From Fuscibacter oryzae (lineage in GTDB: Bacteria; Pseudomonadota; Alphaproteobacteria; Rhodobacterales; Rhodobacteraceae), in contig NZ_JAESVP010000011.1 in assembly GCF_016765795.1 (NCBI RefSeq), positions 1 through 64,000 on the forward strand: a stretch of 64,000 nt of DNA, read 5' to 3'. The notes under the pieces are model-generated. The model searched no databases. It saw only the letters and a list, made by a program, of their open reading frames with translations, and had not been told where the DNA came from. Shown here in pieces: positions 38,404-47,636 of this stretch. How positions within the stretch are numbered: position 1 is the stretch's first letter; every line of letters starts with the position of its first letter. A program made the position numbers and the translations under genes.

Positions 38404-39270
38404 ATGTCAGTTGCGCCACCTCGCCCCAAAGACCTTGCGCTGAATGCCTTGCGGGCATTCGAAGCCGCTGCCCGGCTGGGCGGGTTTGCAGCCGCGGCTG
38501 TTGAGCTGGGTGTGACGCCCGGCGCGGTCACGGCGCATGTGAAGGCGCTGGAGGATCGGCTGGGGGCGGCGCTATTTGCCCGCAGCGCCAAGGGGGTGGA
38601 ACTGACGACGCTGGGTGCGCGCGTTTTGCCCGGCTTTACCGAGGCGTTCGATGCGCTGGGGCTGGCGCAACATCACCTTCGGTCCGAAGCAGCCCCCCGT
38701 GCCGTTCACATCGCCACCCTGCCCGCCATTGCGCAACTGTGGCTGTCGCCCCGTCTGCCTGCCTTGCGGGCGGCGATGCCCGAGGTTGCGATCTCTATCA
38801 CCGCGATGGAGGTGCCGCCCAACCTGAAACGCGCGCCTTATGACCTGAGCCTCTTTCCCGGCGACCAAGGGCAGGTGGTGGCCGAGGATTGGCTGTTCCC
38901 GGTTTGCGCGCCTGCCTTGGCCAACCGGCTGGCCCGGCCCGAGGATTTGAACACGCTGCCCTGCCTGATTGATCTGGCATGGGCCGGGGATTGGCAGCTT
39001 TGGTCGGCGCAGGCCATGCCCGGCAAGCCCTTTGCCCCGCGCGGGCCGGTCTTTTCGCTTTATGCGCTGGCAGTGGAAGAGGCGGCGAATGGTGCTGGGG
39101 TGCTGATGGCGCACGGGGCTTTGGTGGCGGGGCATTTGCAACGCGGCACGCTGGTGGCCCCGCTGTCGCAGCGGGTAAAGCTGCCACAGGCGCTGCGGTT
39201 GTGGTCGGCCCGGTCGCTCCGTGCCGGGCATCCGGTGGGCCGGGTGGCCCGAGCGCTGGGCGCTAGCTGA
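38404..39270 (+). CDS. LysR-family transcriptional regulator
   Basis: The 288 residues have the N-terminal LysR helix-turn-helix ([44 protein letters not shown] in part) and a periplasmic-binding-like effector domain (about 92-285). The beginning resembles the GcvA branch, regulators of glycine and amino-acid genes, which fits the divergent SHMT-like gene. Effector unknown. Its end overlaps the convergent deoD by 8 bases. Confidence 0.9.
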   Translation: MSVAPPRPKDLALNALRAFEAAARLGGFAAAAVELGVTPGAVTAHVKALEDRLGAALFARSAKGVELTTLGARVLPGFTEAFDALGLAQHHLRSEAAPRAVHIATLPAIAQLWLSPRLPALRAAMPEVAISITAMEVPPNLKRAPYDLSLFPGDQGQVVAEDWLFPVCAPALANRLARPEDLNTLPCLIDLAWAGDWQLWSAQAMPGKPFAPRGPVFSLYALAVEEAANGAGVLMAHGALVAGHLQRGTLVAPLSQRVKLPQALRLWSARSLRAGHPVGRVARALGAS

Positions 39271-39967
39271 AGGCCGCCTCCAGCGCCACTTCGACCATCG
39301 CGCCGAAACTGGTTTCGCGCTGGTCGGCGGGTAGGGCCTCCTGCGTCAGCAGGTGGTCGGAAATGGTCAGCACCGCCAGCGCGCGACGACCATGGCGGGC
39401 AGCAAGGTGATACAGTTCCGCCGCCTCCATTTCCACGCACAGACAACCATGGCGCTGTAGTTGTTCATTCAGATCGGGGCGTTCGTCATAGAAGGTATCT
39501 GAGGAATAGATGCCGCCCACATGCACCGGCACACCGATGCTTTGCGCCGCCTTGTGCGCCGCTGTCAGCAGGCCAAAATCGGCAACGGGGGCAAAGTGCA
39601 ATTCCCGAAACATGGCCTGTGACGGGCTTCCAAGGGTCGAGGCCGCCTGCGCCAATACCACATCGCGCACCTTGACATGGGGCTGCATCGCCCCCGCCGA
39701 CCCGATGCGGATCAGGGTTTGCGCGCCATAGTCGCGGATCAGTTCGTTGGCATAGATCGACAGCGATGGCATGCCCATACCGCTGCCGTGAATGGTCACG
39801 CGGTGCCCGCGCCAGGTGCCGGTATAGCCCAGCATGCCCCGCACCTCGTTCACCAGAACCGGGTTCTCCAGATACTTTTGCGCCGCCCAGCGGGCGCGGT
39901 ATGGGTCGCCCGGCAACAGGACGGTTTCGGCAATCTCGCCGGGTTTCGCACCGATGTGGAATGTCAT
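39263..39967 (-). CDS. deoD: Purine-nucleoside phosphorylase (DeoD type)
   Basis: Phosphorolysis of purine (deoxy)nucleosides to base and ribose-1-phosphate; hexameric, cytosolic. The 234 residues show [10 protein letters not shown] (phosphate site), [38 protein letters not shown] (substrate glutamates) and the catalytic aspartate in ISDHLL near residue 204. Length equals DeoD of E. coli. The gene is alone on its strand. Confidence 0.94.
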   Translation of the reverse strand: MTFHIGAKPGEIAETVLLPGDPYRARWAAQKYLENPVLVNEVRGMLGYTGTWRGHRVTIHGSGMGMPSLSIYANELIRDYGAQTLIRIGSAGAMQPHVKVRDVVLAQAASTLGSPSQAMFRELHFAPVADFGLLTAAHKAAQSIGVPVHVGGIYSSDTFYDERPDLNEQLQRHGCLCVEMEAAELYHLAARHGRRALAVLTISDHLLTQEALPADQRETSFGAMVEVALEAAFS

Positions 39968-40080
39968 GTGGCCCTCATGCTTTTCGCAAGGCTAGCGTCT
40001 TGGTGACGCACAAGGAAGGGGCGGGGTTGCGCTTGGTGGCGCGGATGCGTATCCGCGTCCTGTCAAGCAAGGAGCGTCCC

Positions 40081-40371
40081 ATGGCCGACGATGATTACGT
40101 CTATGACGAGGCCACCGGCGAATGGCGTCCGGCCGCTGAACTTGCAGCCGAGGCTGTGCGCAAGGTCGTGGATGCCGCCGGCAATCCGCTGGCCGACGGC
40201 GATTCCGTTACGCTGATCAAGGATCTCAAGGTCAAGGGCACCTCGACCACGCTGAAGCAGGGCACCGTCATCCGGTCGATCCGCCTGACCGACAGCGATG
40301 AGGAAATCGACTGCCGCCACGATACGATCAAAGGGTTGGTCTTGCGGACAGAGTTCGTCCGCAAGCGGTGA
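40081..40371 (+). CDS. PhnA/YjdM-type protein lacking the usual zinc ribbon
   Basis: The 96-residue product contains the C-terminal PhnA domain (DSVTLIKDLKVKGTSTTLKQ, GTVIRSIRL, IDCRHDTIKGLVLRTEFVRK). In E. coli-type PhnA/YjdM a CxxC...CxxC zinc ribbon precedes this; here the first 30 residues are acidic (ADDDYVYDEATGEWRPAAEL) without cysteines. A role in phosphonate use is historical and doubtful; function is unknown. ATG 40081 follows AAGGAG. It ends 4 bases before a convergent gene. Confidence 0.85.
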   Translation: MADDDYVYDEATGEWRPAAELAAEAVRKVVDAAGNPLADGDSVTLIKDLKVKGTSTTLKQGTVIRSIRLTDSDEEIDCRHDTIKGLVLRTEFVRKR

Positions 40372-40375
40372 CCCT

Positions 40376-40738
40376 TCAGGCGGCGGCTTTTGCGGCTATT
40401 TGCGTGAAATCTGCCGCGTTCGGGCAAAAGCCTGCATCGCGCGGGCGCGACAACTCGCCTCGTTCCAGCACCAGCGCGCAGGCCCCGCGATGTTCGCAGT
40501 GGCCGCAGGTGTGCAGCATGTCGATCAGGTGGCCGTGGTCCTGGCGCAGCGCGGTTTCATCGACGCCAAAGATTGCGGCCATGGCCGTCACCCGCTTGTC
40601 GAGGTCATGCGGCATGCGCACGAACTCTTCCAACTGCGCGCGCGACAGGCCGATGTCATCAAGGTCGCGGTCGCTCATCGCATCGACCTCGCGGATTTCG
40701 TCCCAGCGGTGAATAAGTGCCTTGATCCGTTCAAACAT
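40376..40738 (-). CDS. DUF6455-type protein with DUF1127-like N-terminus
   Basis: The 120-residue protein has an N-terminal helical segment with the SDRDLDDIGLSRAQL motif shared with DUF1127 proteins, and a C-terminal region with five cysteines (CGHCEHRGAC, and GFCPNAADF), which could bind iron or zinc. Such DUF6455 proteins are common in Rhodobacterales and uncharacterised. ATG 40738 has GGAGG 6 bases upstream. It follows ecm on the same strand (80 bases), so it may be the last gene of that transcript. Confidence 0.8.
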   Translation of the reverse strand: MFERIKALIHRWDEIREVDAMSDRDLDDIGLSRAQLEEFVRMPHDLDKRVTAMAAIFGVDETALRQDHGHLIDMLHTCGHCEHRGACALVLERGELSRPRDAGFCPNAADFTQIAAKAAA

Positions 40739-40818
40739 TTGCGCCTCCTGTGCGATGGCGCAAGGAATGGCACAGATGTGCGCAGGCACTTTGATCTGGC
40801 GCAAACCGCCGCTGCTGA

Positions 40819-42783
40819 TCAGGCCGCTTTTGACGAGATTTCGTCAACGATGCGGGCAATATCCAGCATGATGCGGTTCAGCTCAAAATCCTTGGGCGTA
40901 TAGACCGCCGCCACCCCCATCGCGCGCAGGGCGCGGGCGTCCTCTTCGGGGATGATGCCGCCGACGATCACCGGGGTGTCGGCCTGCCCGGTGGCGCGCA
41001 TCCGCTCCATCACCTCGGCAATCAGGGGCAGGTGGCTGCCCGACAGGATCGACAGGCCGACGACATGGGCGTTTTCCTCGGCTGCGCGCGCGACGATTTC
41101 CGATGGCGTCAGGCGGATGCCCTCATAGGTGATGTCCATGCCCACATCGCGGGCACGGGCGGCGATTTGTTCGGCGCCGTTGGAATGGCCGTCCAGCCCC
41201 GGTTTTCCGACAAGGAATTTCAGGCGACGGCCCAACTTGGTGGAAACGGCATCGACCGCTTCGCGGATCGATTCCAGCCCCTCGGTACGGTTCGATGGGT
41301 TGCGTGACACGCCCGTGGGGGCCCGGTATTCGCCAAAGGCGGCACGAACGACCGCGCCCCACTCGCCGGTGGTGGCGCCCGCCTTGGCGGCGGCGATCGA
41401 GGGCGGCATGATGTTGCTGCCGGTTTGCGCCGCCTGCCGCACGGCCTCCAATGCCGCCTGCACCTTGGCATTGTCACGGGTGCTGCGCCACGCCTTCAGC
41501 CGCGCGATCTGGTCGGCCTCGGCCGCCTCATCCACCACCATGATTGCGCCATCGCCTGCGGTCAGCGGTGAGGGCGCGGCCTCGGTCCAGCGGTTGACGC
41601 CGACGACCACGGTTTCCTTTGCCTCAATCCGGGCGATGCGCTCGGCATTCGACTCGACCAGACGGCCCTTCATATAGTCGATGGCGGCCACCGCGCCGCC
41701 CATCGCGTCGATCTGCGCCAGTTCGGCGCGGGCCCCTTCCTTCAACGCCGTAACCTTGGCGTCCACCACCGGGTTGCCGTCGAACAGGTCGCCATATTCC
41801 AGAAGGTCGGTCTCATAGGCGAGGATCTGCTGCATCCGCAGCGACCATTGCTGATCCCATGGACGCGGCAGGCCAAGCGCCTCGTTCCACGCAGGCAGTT
41901 GCACGGCCCGCGCCCGGGCCTTTTTCGACAGGGTGACGGCCAGCGTTTCCAAGAGGATGCGGTAGACGTTGTTTTCCGGCTGCTGCTCGGTCAGGCCAAG
42001 GCTGTTCACCTGCACGCCATAGCGGAAGCGGCGATACTTGGCGTCGGTGACGCCATAGCGTTCCAGCAGCAACTCATCCCACAGATCGACAAAGGCGCGC
42101 ATCTTGCACATCTCGGTCACGAAGCGGATGCCCGCGTTCACGAAGAACGAAATCCGCCCGACCATATTGGGGAAATCTTCCGCCGCCACCTTGCCCTTCA
42201 GGTCATCCAGTACGGCGCAGGCGGTGGCAAGGGCAAAGGCCAGCTCCTGTTCCGGCGTCGCCCCCGCCTCTTGCAGGTGATAGGAACACACGTTCATCGG
42301 GTTCCATTTCGGCAGGTTCTTTTGCGTATAGGCCGCGATATCGGCGATCATCCGAAGGCTGGGCTTGGGCGGACAGATATAGGTGCCGCGGCTTAGGTAT
42401 TCCTTGATGATGTCGTTCTGAACGGTGCCTTGCAGGGCGGCCACATCGGCCCCCTGTTCCTCGGCCACCGCGATATACAGCGACAACAGCCACGGCGCCG
42501 TGGCGTTGATCGTCATAGAGGTGTTCATCTGCTCCAGCGGAATATCCGCGAACAGCGCCCGCATGTCGCCCAGATGGCTGATGGGAACGCCGACCTTGCC
42601 GACCTCGCCACGCGCCAGTTCGTGGTCACTATCATAGCCGGTCTGGGTAGGCAGGTCGAAGGCCACGGACAGCCCGGTCTGTCCCTTGGCAAGGTTGTTG
42701 CGATACAGCGCGTTCGAGGCCGATGCGGTCGAATGGCCCGCATAGGTGCGGAACAGCCACGGGGTTTCCTTCTGCGCCTGCAT
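40819..42783 (-). CDS. ecm: Ethylmalonyl-CoA mutase, cobalamin-dependent
   Basis: Converts (2R)-ethylmalonyl-CoA to (2S)-methylsuccinyl-CoA. About 654 residues: an N-terminal acyl-CoA mutase barrel (about 1-500; RTYAGHSTASASNALYRNNL, FDLPTQTGYDSDH, FFVNAGIRFVTE) and a C-terminal B12 domain with GKPGLDGHSNGAEQIA, where D-x-H-x-x-G carries the cobalt ligand, and LSILSGSH. It lacks the longer N-terminal region of methylmalonyl-CoA mutase large subunits, and the gene stands with ccr as in R. sphaeroides, so Ecm is preferred. ATG 42783 has AGGAGG 7 bases upstream; GTG 42786 is an alternative. Confidence 0.93.
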   Translation of the reverse strand: MQAQKETPWLFRTYAGHSTASASNALYRNNLAKGQTGLSVAFDLPTQTGYDSDHELARGEVGKVGVPISHLGDMRALFADIPLEQMNTSMTINATAPWLLSLYIAVAEEQGADVAALQGTVQNDIIKEYLSRGTYICPPKPSLRMIADIAAYTQKNLPKWNPMNVCSYHLQEAGATPEQELAFALATACAVLDDLKGKVAAEDFPNMVGRISFFVNAGIRFVTEMCKMRAFVDLWDELLLERYGVTDAKYRRFRYGVQVNSLGLTEQQPENNVYRILLETLAVTLSKKARARAVQLPAWNEALGLPRPWDQQWSLRMQQILAYETDLLEYGDLFDGNPVVDAKVTALKEGARAELAQIDAMGGAVAAIDYMKGRLVESNAERIARIEAKETVVVGVNRWTEAAPSPLTAGDGAIMVVDEAAEADQIARLKAWRSTRDNAKVQAALEAVRQAAQTGSNIMPPSIAAAKAGATTGEWGAVVRAAFGEYRAPTGVSRNPSNRTEGLESIREAVDAVSTKLGRRLKFLVGKPGLDGHSNGAEQIAARARDVGMDITYEGIRLTPSEIVARAAEENAHVVGLSILSGSHLPLIAEVMERMRATGQADTPVIVGGIIPEEDARALRAMGVAAVYTPKDFELNRIMLDIARIVDEISSKAA

Positions 42784-42917
42784 CACCGGCCCTCCTGAAT
42801 CTTGTCGGCAAGATTATTTCGTCAGGTGCCAGATAGGCGACATTTTCCGCCGTTGTCAATCGCTGCGCTGCGGCGTGGGCGTTTGACGTGCTGCGACTTT
42901 CCGGCAAGGCTGGCGCG

Positions 42918-44288
42918 ATGTTCCAGCCGGTTGCGCTTCCCCTGTGGCTTTTGGTTCTGATCCTTGGCTTTGCCGGGGTCACATTTGCCTCTCATTTCCT
43001 GTTCCCCTCGGTGCGCTGGTTCTTCCGGCGGCGGGCGGAAAAAGCGCTGGCGCGGCTGAACGCGCGGCTGGACCGGCCGATCGAGCTGTTCAAACTTGCC
43101 CGGCGGCAGGACATGATCGTCCGGCTGTCCTATGACCCCAAGGTGCTGGAGGCGGTGACGGATTACGCCGCCGAAGCCAGCATTCCGCCTGAGGTCGCCT
43201 TTGAAATGGCCCGCCGCTATGCGCGCGAAATCGTGCCTTCCTTCTCGGCGACGCTGTATTTTGGCGTTGCGATCCGGCTGGCGCGGTGGCTGTCGCGTGG
43301 GCTGTATCGGGTGCGCGTGGGCAGGGTCGACAAGGAGCTGAGCCTGATCGACCCGCGCGCCACGGTGGTTTTCGTGATGAACCATCGCTCGAACATGGAT
43401 TATGTGCTGGTGACATGGCTGGTGGCCAACCGCTCGGCCTTGGCCTATGCGGTGGGGGAATGGGCGCGGATCTGGCCGTTTTCGGGGCTGATCCGCGGGA
43501 TGGGCGCCTATTTCATCCGCCGTAAATCGCGCAATACCCTCTATCGCCGGGTTCTGGCGCGCTTCGTGCAGATGGCGACAGAAGAGGGCACGACGCAGGC
43601 GATTTTCCCCGAAGGCGGGCTGTCTCTGGATGGCCGTGTGGGCGCGGCAAAGCTGGGGCTGCTGAGTTACATCGTTTCGGCCTATTCGCCCGACGGGCGC
43701 GATGTGGTCTTTGTGCCGGTGGGTCTGGGCTATGACCGGGTGCTGGAGGACCGGATTCTGGTGCAAGCGGCGGCAAGTGGGGAACGGCGGTTTCGTGGCA
43801 AGTTGCTGACCACCGCTTGGTTTGGCGCGCGGGTGCTGTGGAAAATCCTGCGCGGCCGGTTTCCGGGGTTTGGAACGGCCGCCGCCGGATTTGGCGCGCC
43901 GGTGTCCTTGCGCGCGTATTATGAGCGGACCCCCGGCGCTGCTGTTGAAACGCTGGCGGCCAGCCTGATGGCCGAGATTGCCCGCGTTGTGCCGGTTACG
44001 CCCGGCCCGCTGGTGGCCGCCGCACTGATCAATCAGCCCGCCGATCTTATCGCTTTGGCAACCGAAGTAGAGCGTCTTGCTGCAAAGCTGGAAGGGCAGG
44101 GCGCGGTGCTGCGTCTGGCACCGCAGGGATTCGCCGCCACCGTCGCCGAAGGGCTGGTGCCATTCCAAAAGCGCGGTCTGGTGGACGACGCCCTGCAACC
44201 AACGCCCGGATCGGCCCCTGTCCTGGCCTTTTATGCCGCAGCGGTACAGCAGCGGCTGCAAGGTGACGCTGCGACGCAGAAGACATAA
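42918..44288 (+). CDS. PlsB-like glycerol-3-phosphate acyltransferase
   Basis: About 456 residues: an N-terminal hydrophobic helix (residues 6-28), then the acyltransferase block I NHRSNMD (H-x4-D), block II GAYFIRRKSRN, block III IFPEGGLSLDGR (E in FPEGG) and block IV VFVPVGLGYDRV. These are the four PlsB/C motifs in PlsB-like spacing, though the protein is shorter than E. coli PlsB. It acylates glycerol-3-phosphate or a related acceptor at the inner membrane. ATG 42918 is preferred; GTG 42888 would add ten residues. It is divergent from ecm and precedes ccr by 107 bases. Confidence 0.85.
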   Translation: MFQPVALPLWLLVLILGFAGVTFASHFLFPSVRWFFRRRAEKALARLNARLDRPIELFKLARRQDMIVRLSYDPKVLEAVTDYAAEASIPPEVAFEMARRYAREIVPSFSATLYFGVAIRLARWLSRGLYRVRVGRVDKELSLIDPRATVVFVMNHRSNMDYVLVTWLVANRSALAYAVGEWARIWPFSGLIRGMGAYFIRRKSRNTLYRRVLARFVQMATEEGTTQAIFPEGGLSLDGRVGAAKLGLLSYIVSAYSPDGRDVVFVPVGLGYDRVLEDRILVQAAASGERRFRGKLLTTAWFGARVLWKILRGRFPGFGTAAAGFGAPVSLRAYYERTPGAAVETLAASLMAEIARVVPVTPGPLVAAALINQPADLIALATEVERLAAKLEGQGAVLRLAPQGFAATVAEGLVPFQKRGLVDDALQPTPGSAPVLAFYAAAVQQRLQGDAATQKT

Positions 44289-44311
44289 AATTACAATATC
44301 TGCCATAGTAG

Positions 44312-44326
44312 TATTGCAAAATTGCG
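44312..44326 (+). promoter_or_regulatory. TTGCAA-type operator candidate upstream of ccr
   Basis: TATTGCAAAATTGCG contains the palindrome TTGCAA and the dyad GCAA-aa-TTGC, 70 to 84 bases before the ccr start. TTGCAA-like boxes are bound by RamB/ScfR-type short-chain acyl-CoA regulators in related bacteria, which would make sense here. The assignment is inference. Confidence 0.4.
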
Positions 44327-44395
44327 CGCGCGGCCATATTCCTTCGCCATCCCCGCCCCGATTCTGCGGTGCGGCAGAGCGAACAGGAGGCCCCG

Positions 44396-45688
44396 ATGGC
44401 ATTGGATACGATCAGCCCGATAGCGCCCTATGACGCGCCGGTGAAAGACCTGTATGAAATTGGCGAGATGCCGCCCCTCGGTCATGTCCCGGCCAAGATG
44501 TATGCTTGGTCAATCCGGCAGGACCGCCACGGCGACCCCGACAAAGCGATGCAGGTCGAAGTGGTCGATACCTGGAAGCTGGACAGCAACGAAGTGCTGG
44601 TTCTGGTGATGGCGGCGGGCGTCAACTATAATGGCGTCTGGGCCGCGCTGGGCGTGCCGATCAGCCCGTTTGATGGCCACAAGCAGCCGTTCCACATCGC
44701 AGGTTCTGATGCCTCGGGCATCATCTGGGCGGTGGGCGACAAGGTCAAACGCTGGAAAGTCGGCGATGAGGTGGTGATCCACTGCAATCAGGACGACGGC
44801 GACGATGAAGAATGCAACGGTGGCGACCCGATGTTCTCGCCCAGCCAGCGGATCTGGGGCTATGAGACCCCCGATGGTTCTTTCGCGCAGTTCACCAAGG
44901 TTCAGGCCCAGCAGTTGATGCCGCGCCCCCGCCATCTGACCTGGGAAGAATCGGCCTGCTATACCCTGACGCTGGCCACGGCCTACCGGATGTTGTTCGG
45001 CCACCCGCCGCATGATCTGCAACCCGGCCAGAATGTGCTGGTCTGGGGTGCTTCGGGCGGTCTGGGGTCTTTCGCGATCCAGTTGATCAACACCGCAGGC
45101 GCCAATGCGATCGGCGTGATCAGCGACGAATCCAAGCGCGATTTCGTCATGGGACTGGGGGCCAAGGGCGTCATCAACCGCAATGACTTCAAATGTTGGG
45201 GCCAGCTGCCCAAGGTCAATTCCGAAGAATACAATGCTTGGCTGAAAGAGGCCCGCAAGTTCGGCAAGGCGATCTGGGACATCACTGGCAAGGGTGTGAA
45301 CGTCGATATGGTGTTCGAACATCCGGGTGAAGCGACGTTCCCGGTCTCGTCTCTGGTGTGCAAAAAGGGCGGCATGGTCGTGATTTGCGCCGGGACCAGC
45401 GGCTTTAACTGCACCTTTGACGTGCGCTATATGTGGATGCACCAAAAGCGCCTGCAAGGGTCGCACTTTGCGCATTTGAAGCAGGCGGCAGCGGCCAACA
45501 AGCTGATGTGCGAACGCCGGCTAGACCCCTCGATGTCAGAGGTGTTCCCTTGGGCCGAAATTCCCGCCGCCCATATGCTGATGCTGAAGAACAAGCACAA
45601 GCCGGGCAACATGGCGGTGCTGGTTCAGGCCCCGCGCACTGGGTTGCGCACGTTTGAAGACACGCTGGAGGCGAGTCTGCGTCGCTGA
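44396..45688 (+). CDS. ccr: Crotonyl-CoA carboxylase/reductase
   Basis: Key enzyme of the ethylmalonyl-CoA pathway: reductive carboxylation of crotonyl-CoA to (2S)-ethylmalonyl-CoA with NADPH and CO2. The 430-residue protein is a zinc-independent MDR-type reductase: NYNGVWAALGVPI, HIAGSDASGIIWAVGD, the nucleotide-binding VLVWGASGGLGSFAIQL near residue 215, VFEHPGEATFPVSS and HFAHLKQA. The start has AGGAGG 5 bases upstream. It is monocistronic, with a hairpin terminator behind it, and lies near ecm. Confidence 0.97.
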   Translation: MALDTISPIAPYDAPVKDLYEIGEMPPLGHVPAKMYAWSIRQDRHGDPDKAMQVEVVDTWKLDSNEVLVLVMAAGVNYNGVWAALGVPISPFDGHKQPFHIAGSDASGIIWAVGDKVKRWKVGDEVVIHCNQDDGDDEECNGGDPMFSPSQRIWGYETPDGSFAQFTKVQAQQLMPRPRHLTWEESACYTLTLATAYRMLFGHPPHDLQPGQNVLVWGASGGLGSFAIQLINTAGANAIGVISDESKRDFVMGLGAKGVINRNDFKCWGQLPKVNSEEYNAWLKEARKFGKAIWDITGKGVNVDMVFEHPGEATFPVSSLVCKKGGMVVICAGTSGFNCTFDVRYMWMHQKRLQGSHFAHLKQAAAANKLMCERRLDPSMSEVFPWAEIPAAHMLMLKNKHKPGNMAVLVQAPRTGLRTFEDTLEASLRR

Positions 45689-45695
45689 TCACGGA

Positions 45696-45724
45696 AATGC
45701 CGCAACCCTTGCGGGTGCGGCATT
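45696..45724 (+). terminator. Hairpin terminator of ccr
   Basis: AATGCCGCA (45696-45704) and TGCGGCATT (45716-45724) are perfect complements with inner CC/GG pairs; the sequence continues GCTATTGCT. It starts 8 bases after the ccr stop. Confidence 0.75.
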
Positions 45725-45845
45725 GCTATTGCTCCCCGAATCCCGCCACTATCCACGATGTGGGATCATTCTTGCCATGGCGGCCAAATTGTTTCCGTCA
45801 TGGCGATGATCCGCGTAAAACGGTGGCGGCAGGTTCGGGGACTCG

Positions 45846-46025
45846 ATGCACCACGACTGGATCTTCGATGTCCTACGGGACTTGCAGGCCTATGCTTCGG
45901 CCAATGGTTTGCCCGCCCTCGCCGCCAAGGCGGAAGAGGCGCTGCGCACCGCAGAACTGGAATTGATCGCGCGGGGGACTGATGGCGATCCCCCCGACGG
46001 CGCGCCCTTCGTTCTGCCGCATTAG
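45846..46025 (+). CDS. Small conserved-looking hypothetical protein, 59 aa
   Basis: ATG 45846 opens MHHDWIFDVLRDLQAYASAN and the frame ends at 46025. The product is acidic and alpha-helical (LAAKAEEALRTAELELI), with no membrane segment. Such short proteins starting MHDWIFDVL are familiar to me from Rhodobacterales genomes, but no function is known. A weak purine stretch (GGGGA) lies 4 bases before the ATG. It precedes the RecD-like gene by 39 bases and may be co-transcribed. Confidence 0.65.
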   Translation: MHHDWIFDVLRDLQAYASANGLPALAAKAEEALRTAELELIARGTDGDPPDGAPFVLPH

Positions 46026-46064
46026 CGTCTGGCTCTTCCCGGTGCCATGGCCTAGGGTTGCGCC

Positions 46065-47594
46065 ATGCTGCCCAATGTGACCTTTTCCGACGACCAGGCC
46101 GAAGCCTTCGACCGTGTCGCGGCCGATCTGATGTCCATGGGCATCGACCTTGAAAACGGCGAGTTGTCGCCGCGCGCCGAAGGCCGGGCCTCGGTGCTGG
46201 CTGTGATCGGCAAGGCCGGGTCGGGCAAGACGCTGCTTTTGGCGCAACTGACCAAAGCGATGCAGGCGGCGGGCGTTGAAATCGTCTCGGGCGATTACGA
46301 AGGGCGCAAACGCAAAGAGCGGCGCACTCTGGCGGTTCTGGCTCCTACCAACAAGGCGGCATCGGTGCTGCGGATGCGCGGGGTGCCCGCCACCACGATC
46401 CACCGTATCCTTTATACGCCGGTCTATGACCCGCAATACGAACGTATCGCCGAATGGCTGACAGGGCAGGGTGACCGCCCAGTGGTCGAAGGGCTGACCG
46501 ACCAGGCGCTGGACCGCGCCCATGCCTTTTACCAACAGGTCGCCTCGGTTCCCGGCGCGCTGGCGGCGGCGGGTCTGCGCGGGTCCGATTTTATCAAGGG
46601 CTGGAAACGCCGGGAAGAGCCGCTGGATGTCGGCTTTGTCGATGAAAGCTCAATGCTGGACGAACGCCAGTTCGAAGATCTGAAAGAAATCTTCCCCATA
46701 CTTGTGATGTTCGGCGATCCGGCGCAGCTTGCGCCGGTGGGCCAGTCGGGTGCCATGGTGTTCGACAAGCTGGCCCAGCCTGCCAAGCTGATCCTGCACC
46801 GCATCCACCGGCAAACCCAGGACAACCCGATCCTTGATCTGGCCCATGCGCTGGCCGATGACAGTATCGGGTTTGAGGATTTTGAGCGGCTGGTCGAACA
46901 AAAATCCCGCGCTGATGACCGCGTGGTCTGGGCCGAGCGGGTCGATGCCGAGATGATGGCGCGCAGCCCGGTCCTTGTGTGGCGCAACGCCACCCGCATC
47001 CGCCTGATCACCGCTTTCCGCACCGCTTATGGCGCACCCGATGACGATCTGGTGCCCGGCGAACCGCTGATTTGCGATGGGATCGAACTGCCCCTGAAAC
47101 ACCGCAAAAAGCGCATCGATCTGGAGGCGCGGGGTCTGATCAAAGGCGCGCAGGTCATCTATCTTGGCCCCGGCAACCGAACGGGCTTTGCCAAGCTGCA
47201 TGTGATCGGCGCCGAAGACCCGCAGTTTTCGGCGGCCAGCATCATCAAGATCGAAAAGCCGGATGAAGAGGAACCTTTCATCCCACATGCCGCCACCATG
47301 GGAGCCGCCTTCCTGCATGGCGCGGCGGTCACCATCCACAAGGCGCAGGGCAGCCAGTGGGAAAATGTGCAGGTCTTTGCCCCCGATCTTTACGCCGCCG
47401 CCGCCGCGGGCCGAACCGAGGCGGGCCTGCCCCTGTGGAAACGTCTGGCCTATGTGGCGATCACCCGCGCCGAAAAGCGGCTGTTCTGGATCGTGCGCAA
47501 CCGCCTTGCCCGCCCGCAATCTGCCCTGACCATCGACGATCTGCGCCAGGCCCCCGCGCCTTTGAAGCTGGAAACGCAGGAAGACTTTTCGTAA
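46065..47594 (+). CDS. RecD/Pif1-like ATP-dependent DNA helicase
   Basis: A 509-residue superfamily 1B helicase: Walker A IGKAGSGKTLLLA (about 49-61), Walker B/motif II GFVDESSMLDE, motif III MFGDPAQLAPVG, motif IV to VI in the C-terminal half including AVTIHKAQGSQWENV and YVAITRAEKRLFW. It lacks the RecD N-terminal nuclease-partner region and is not next to recB or recC, so it is a stand-alone RecD2/Dda-like enzyme, probably in repair or fork processing. ATG 46065 begins MLPNVTFSDDQAEAF, typical of these proteins. Confidence 0.88.
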   Translation: MLPNVTFSDDQAEAFDRVAADLMSMGIDLENGELSPRAEGRASVLAVIGKAGSGKTLLLAQLTKAMQAAGVEIVSGDYEGRKRKERRTLAVLAPTNKAASVLRMRGVPATTIHRILYTPVYDPQYERIAEWLTGQGDRPVVEGLTDQALDRAHAFYQQVASVPGALAAAGLRGSDFIKGWKRREEPLDVGFVDESSMLDERQFEDLKEIFPILVMFGDPAQLAPVGQSGAMVFDKLAQPAKLILHRIHRQTQDNPILDLAHALADDSIGFEDFERLVEQKSRADDRVVWAERVDAEMMARSPVLVWRNATRIRLITAFRTAYGAPDDDLVPGEPLICDGIELPLKHRKKRIDLEARGLIKGAQVIYLGPGNRTGFAKLHVIGAEDPQFSAASIIKIEKPDEEEPFIPHAATMGAAFLHGAAVTIHKAQGSQWENVQVFAPDLYAAAAAGRTEAGLPLWKRLAYVAITRAEKRLFWIVRNRLARPQSALTIDDLRQAPAPLKLETQEDFS

Positions 47595-47636
47595 GGCCCG
47601 TGCTGGGCTACACCATGGCAAAGGTCGCATTTGCGC

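Noticed and set aside
42801-42812. Near-palindrome CTTGTCGGCAAG before ecm
   Set aside because: Imperfect dyad, not repeated at other pathway genes; insufficient support for an operator.
45685-45693. TGATCA at the end of ccr
   Set aside because: Only a 6-bp core overlapping the stop codon and lacking the paired layout.
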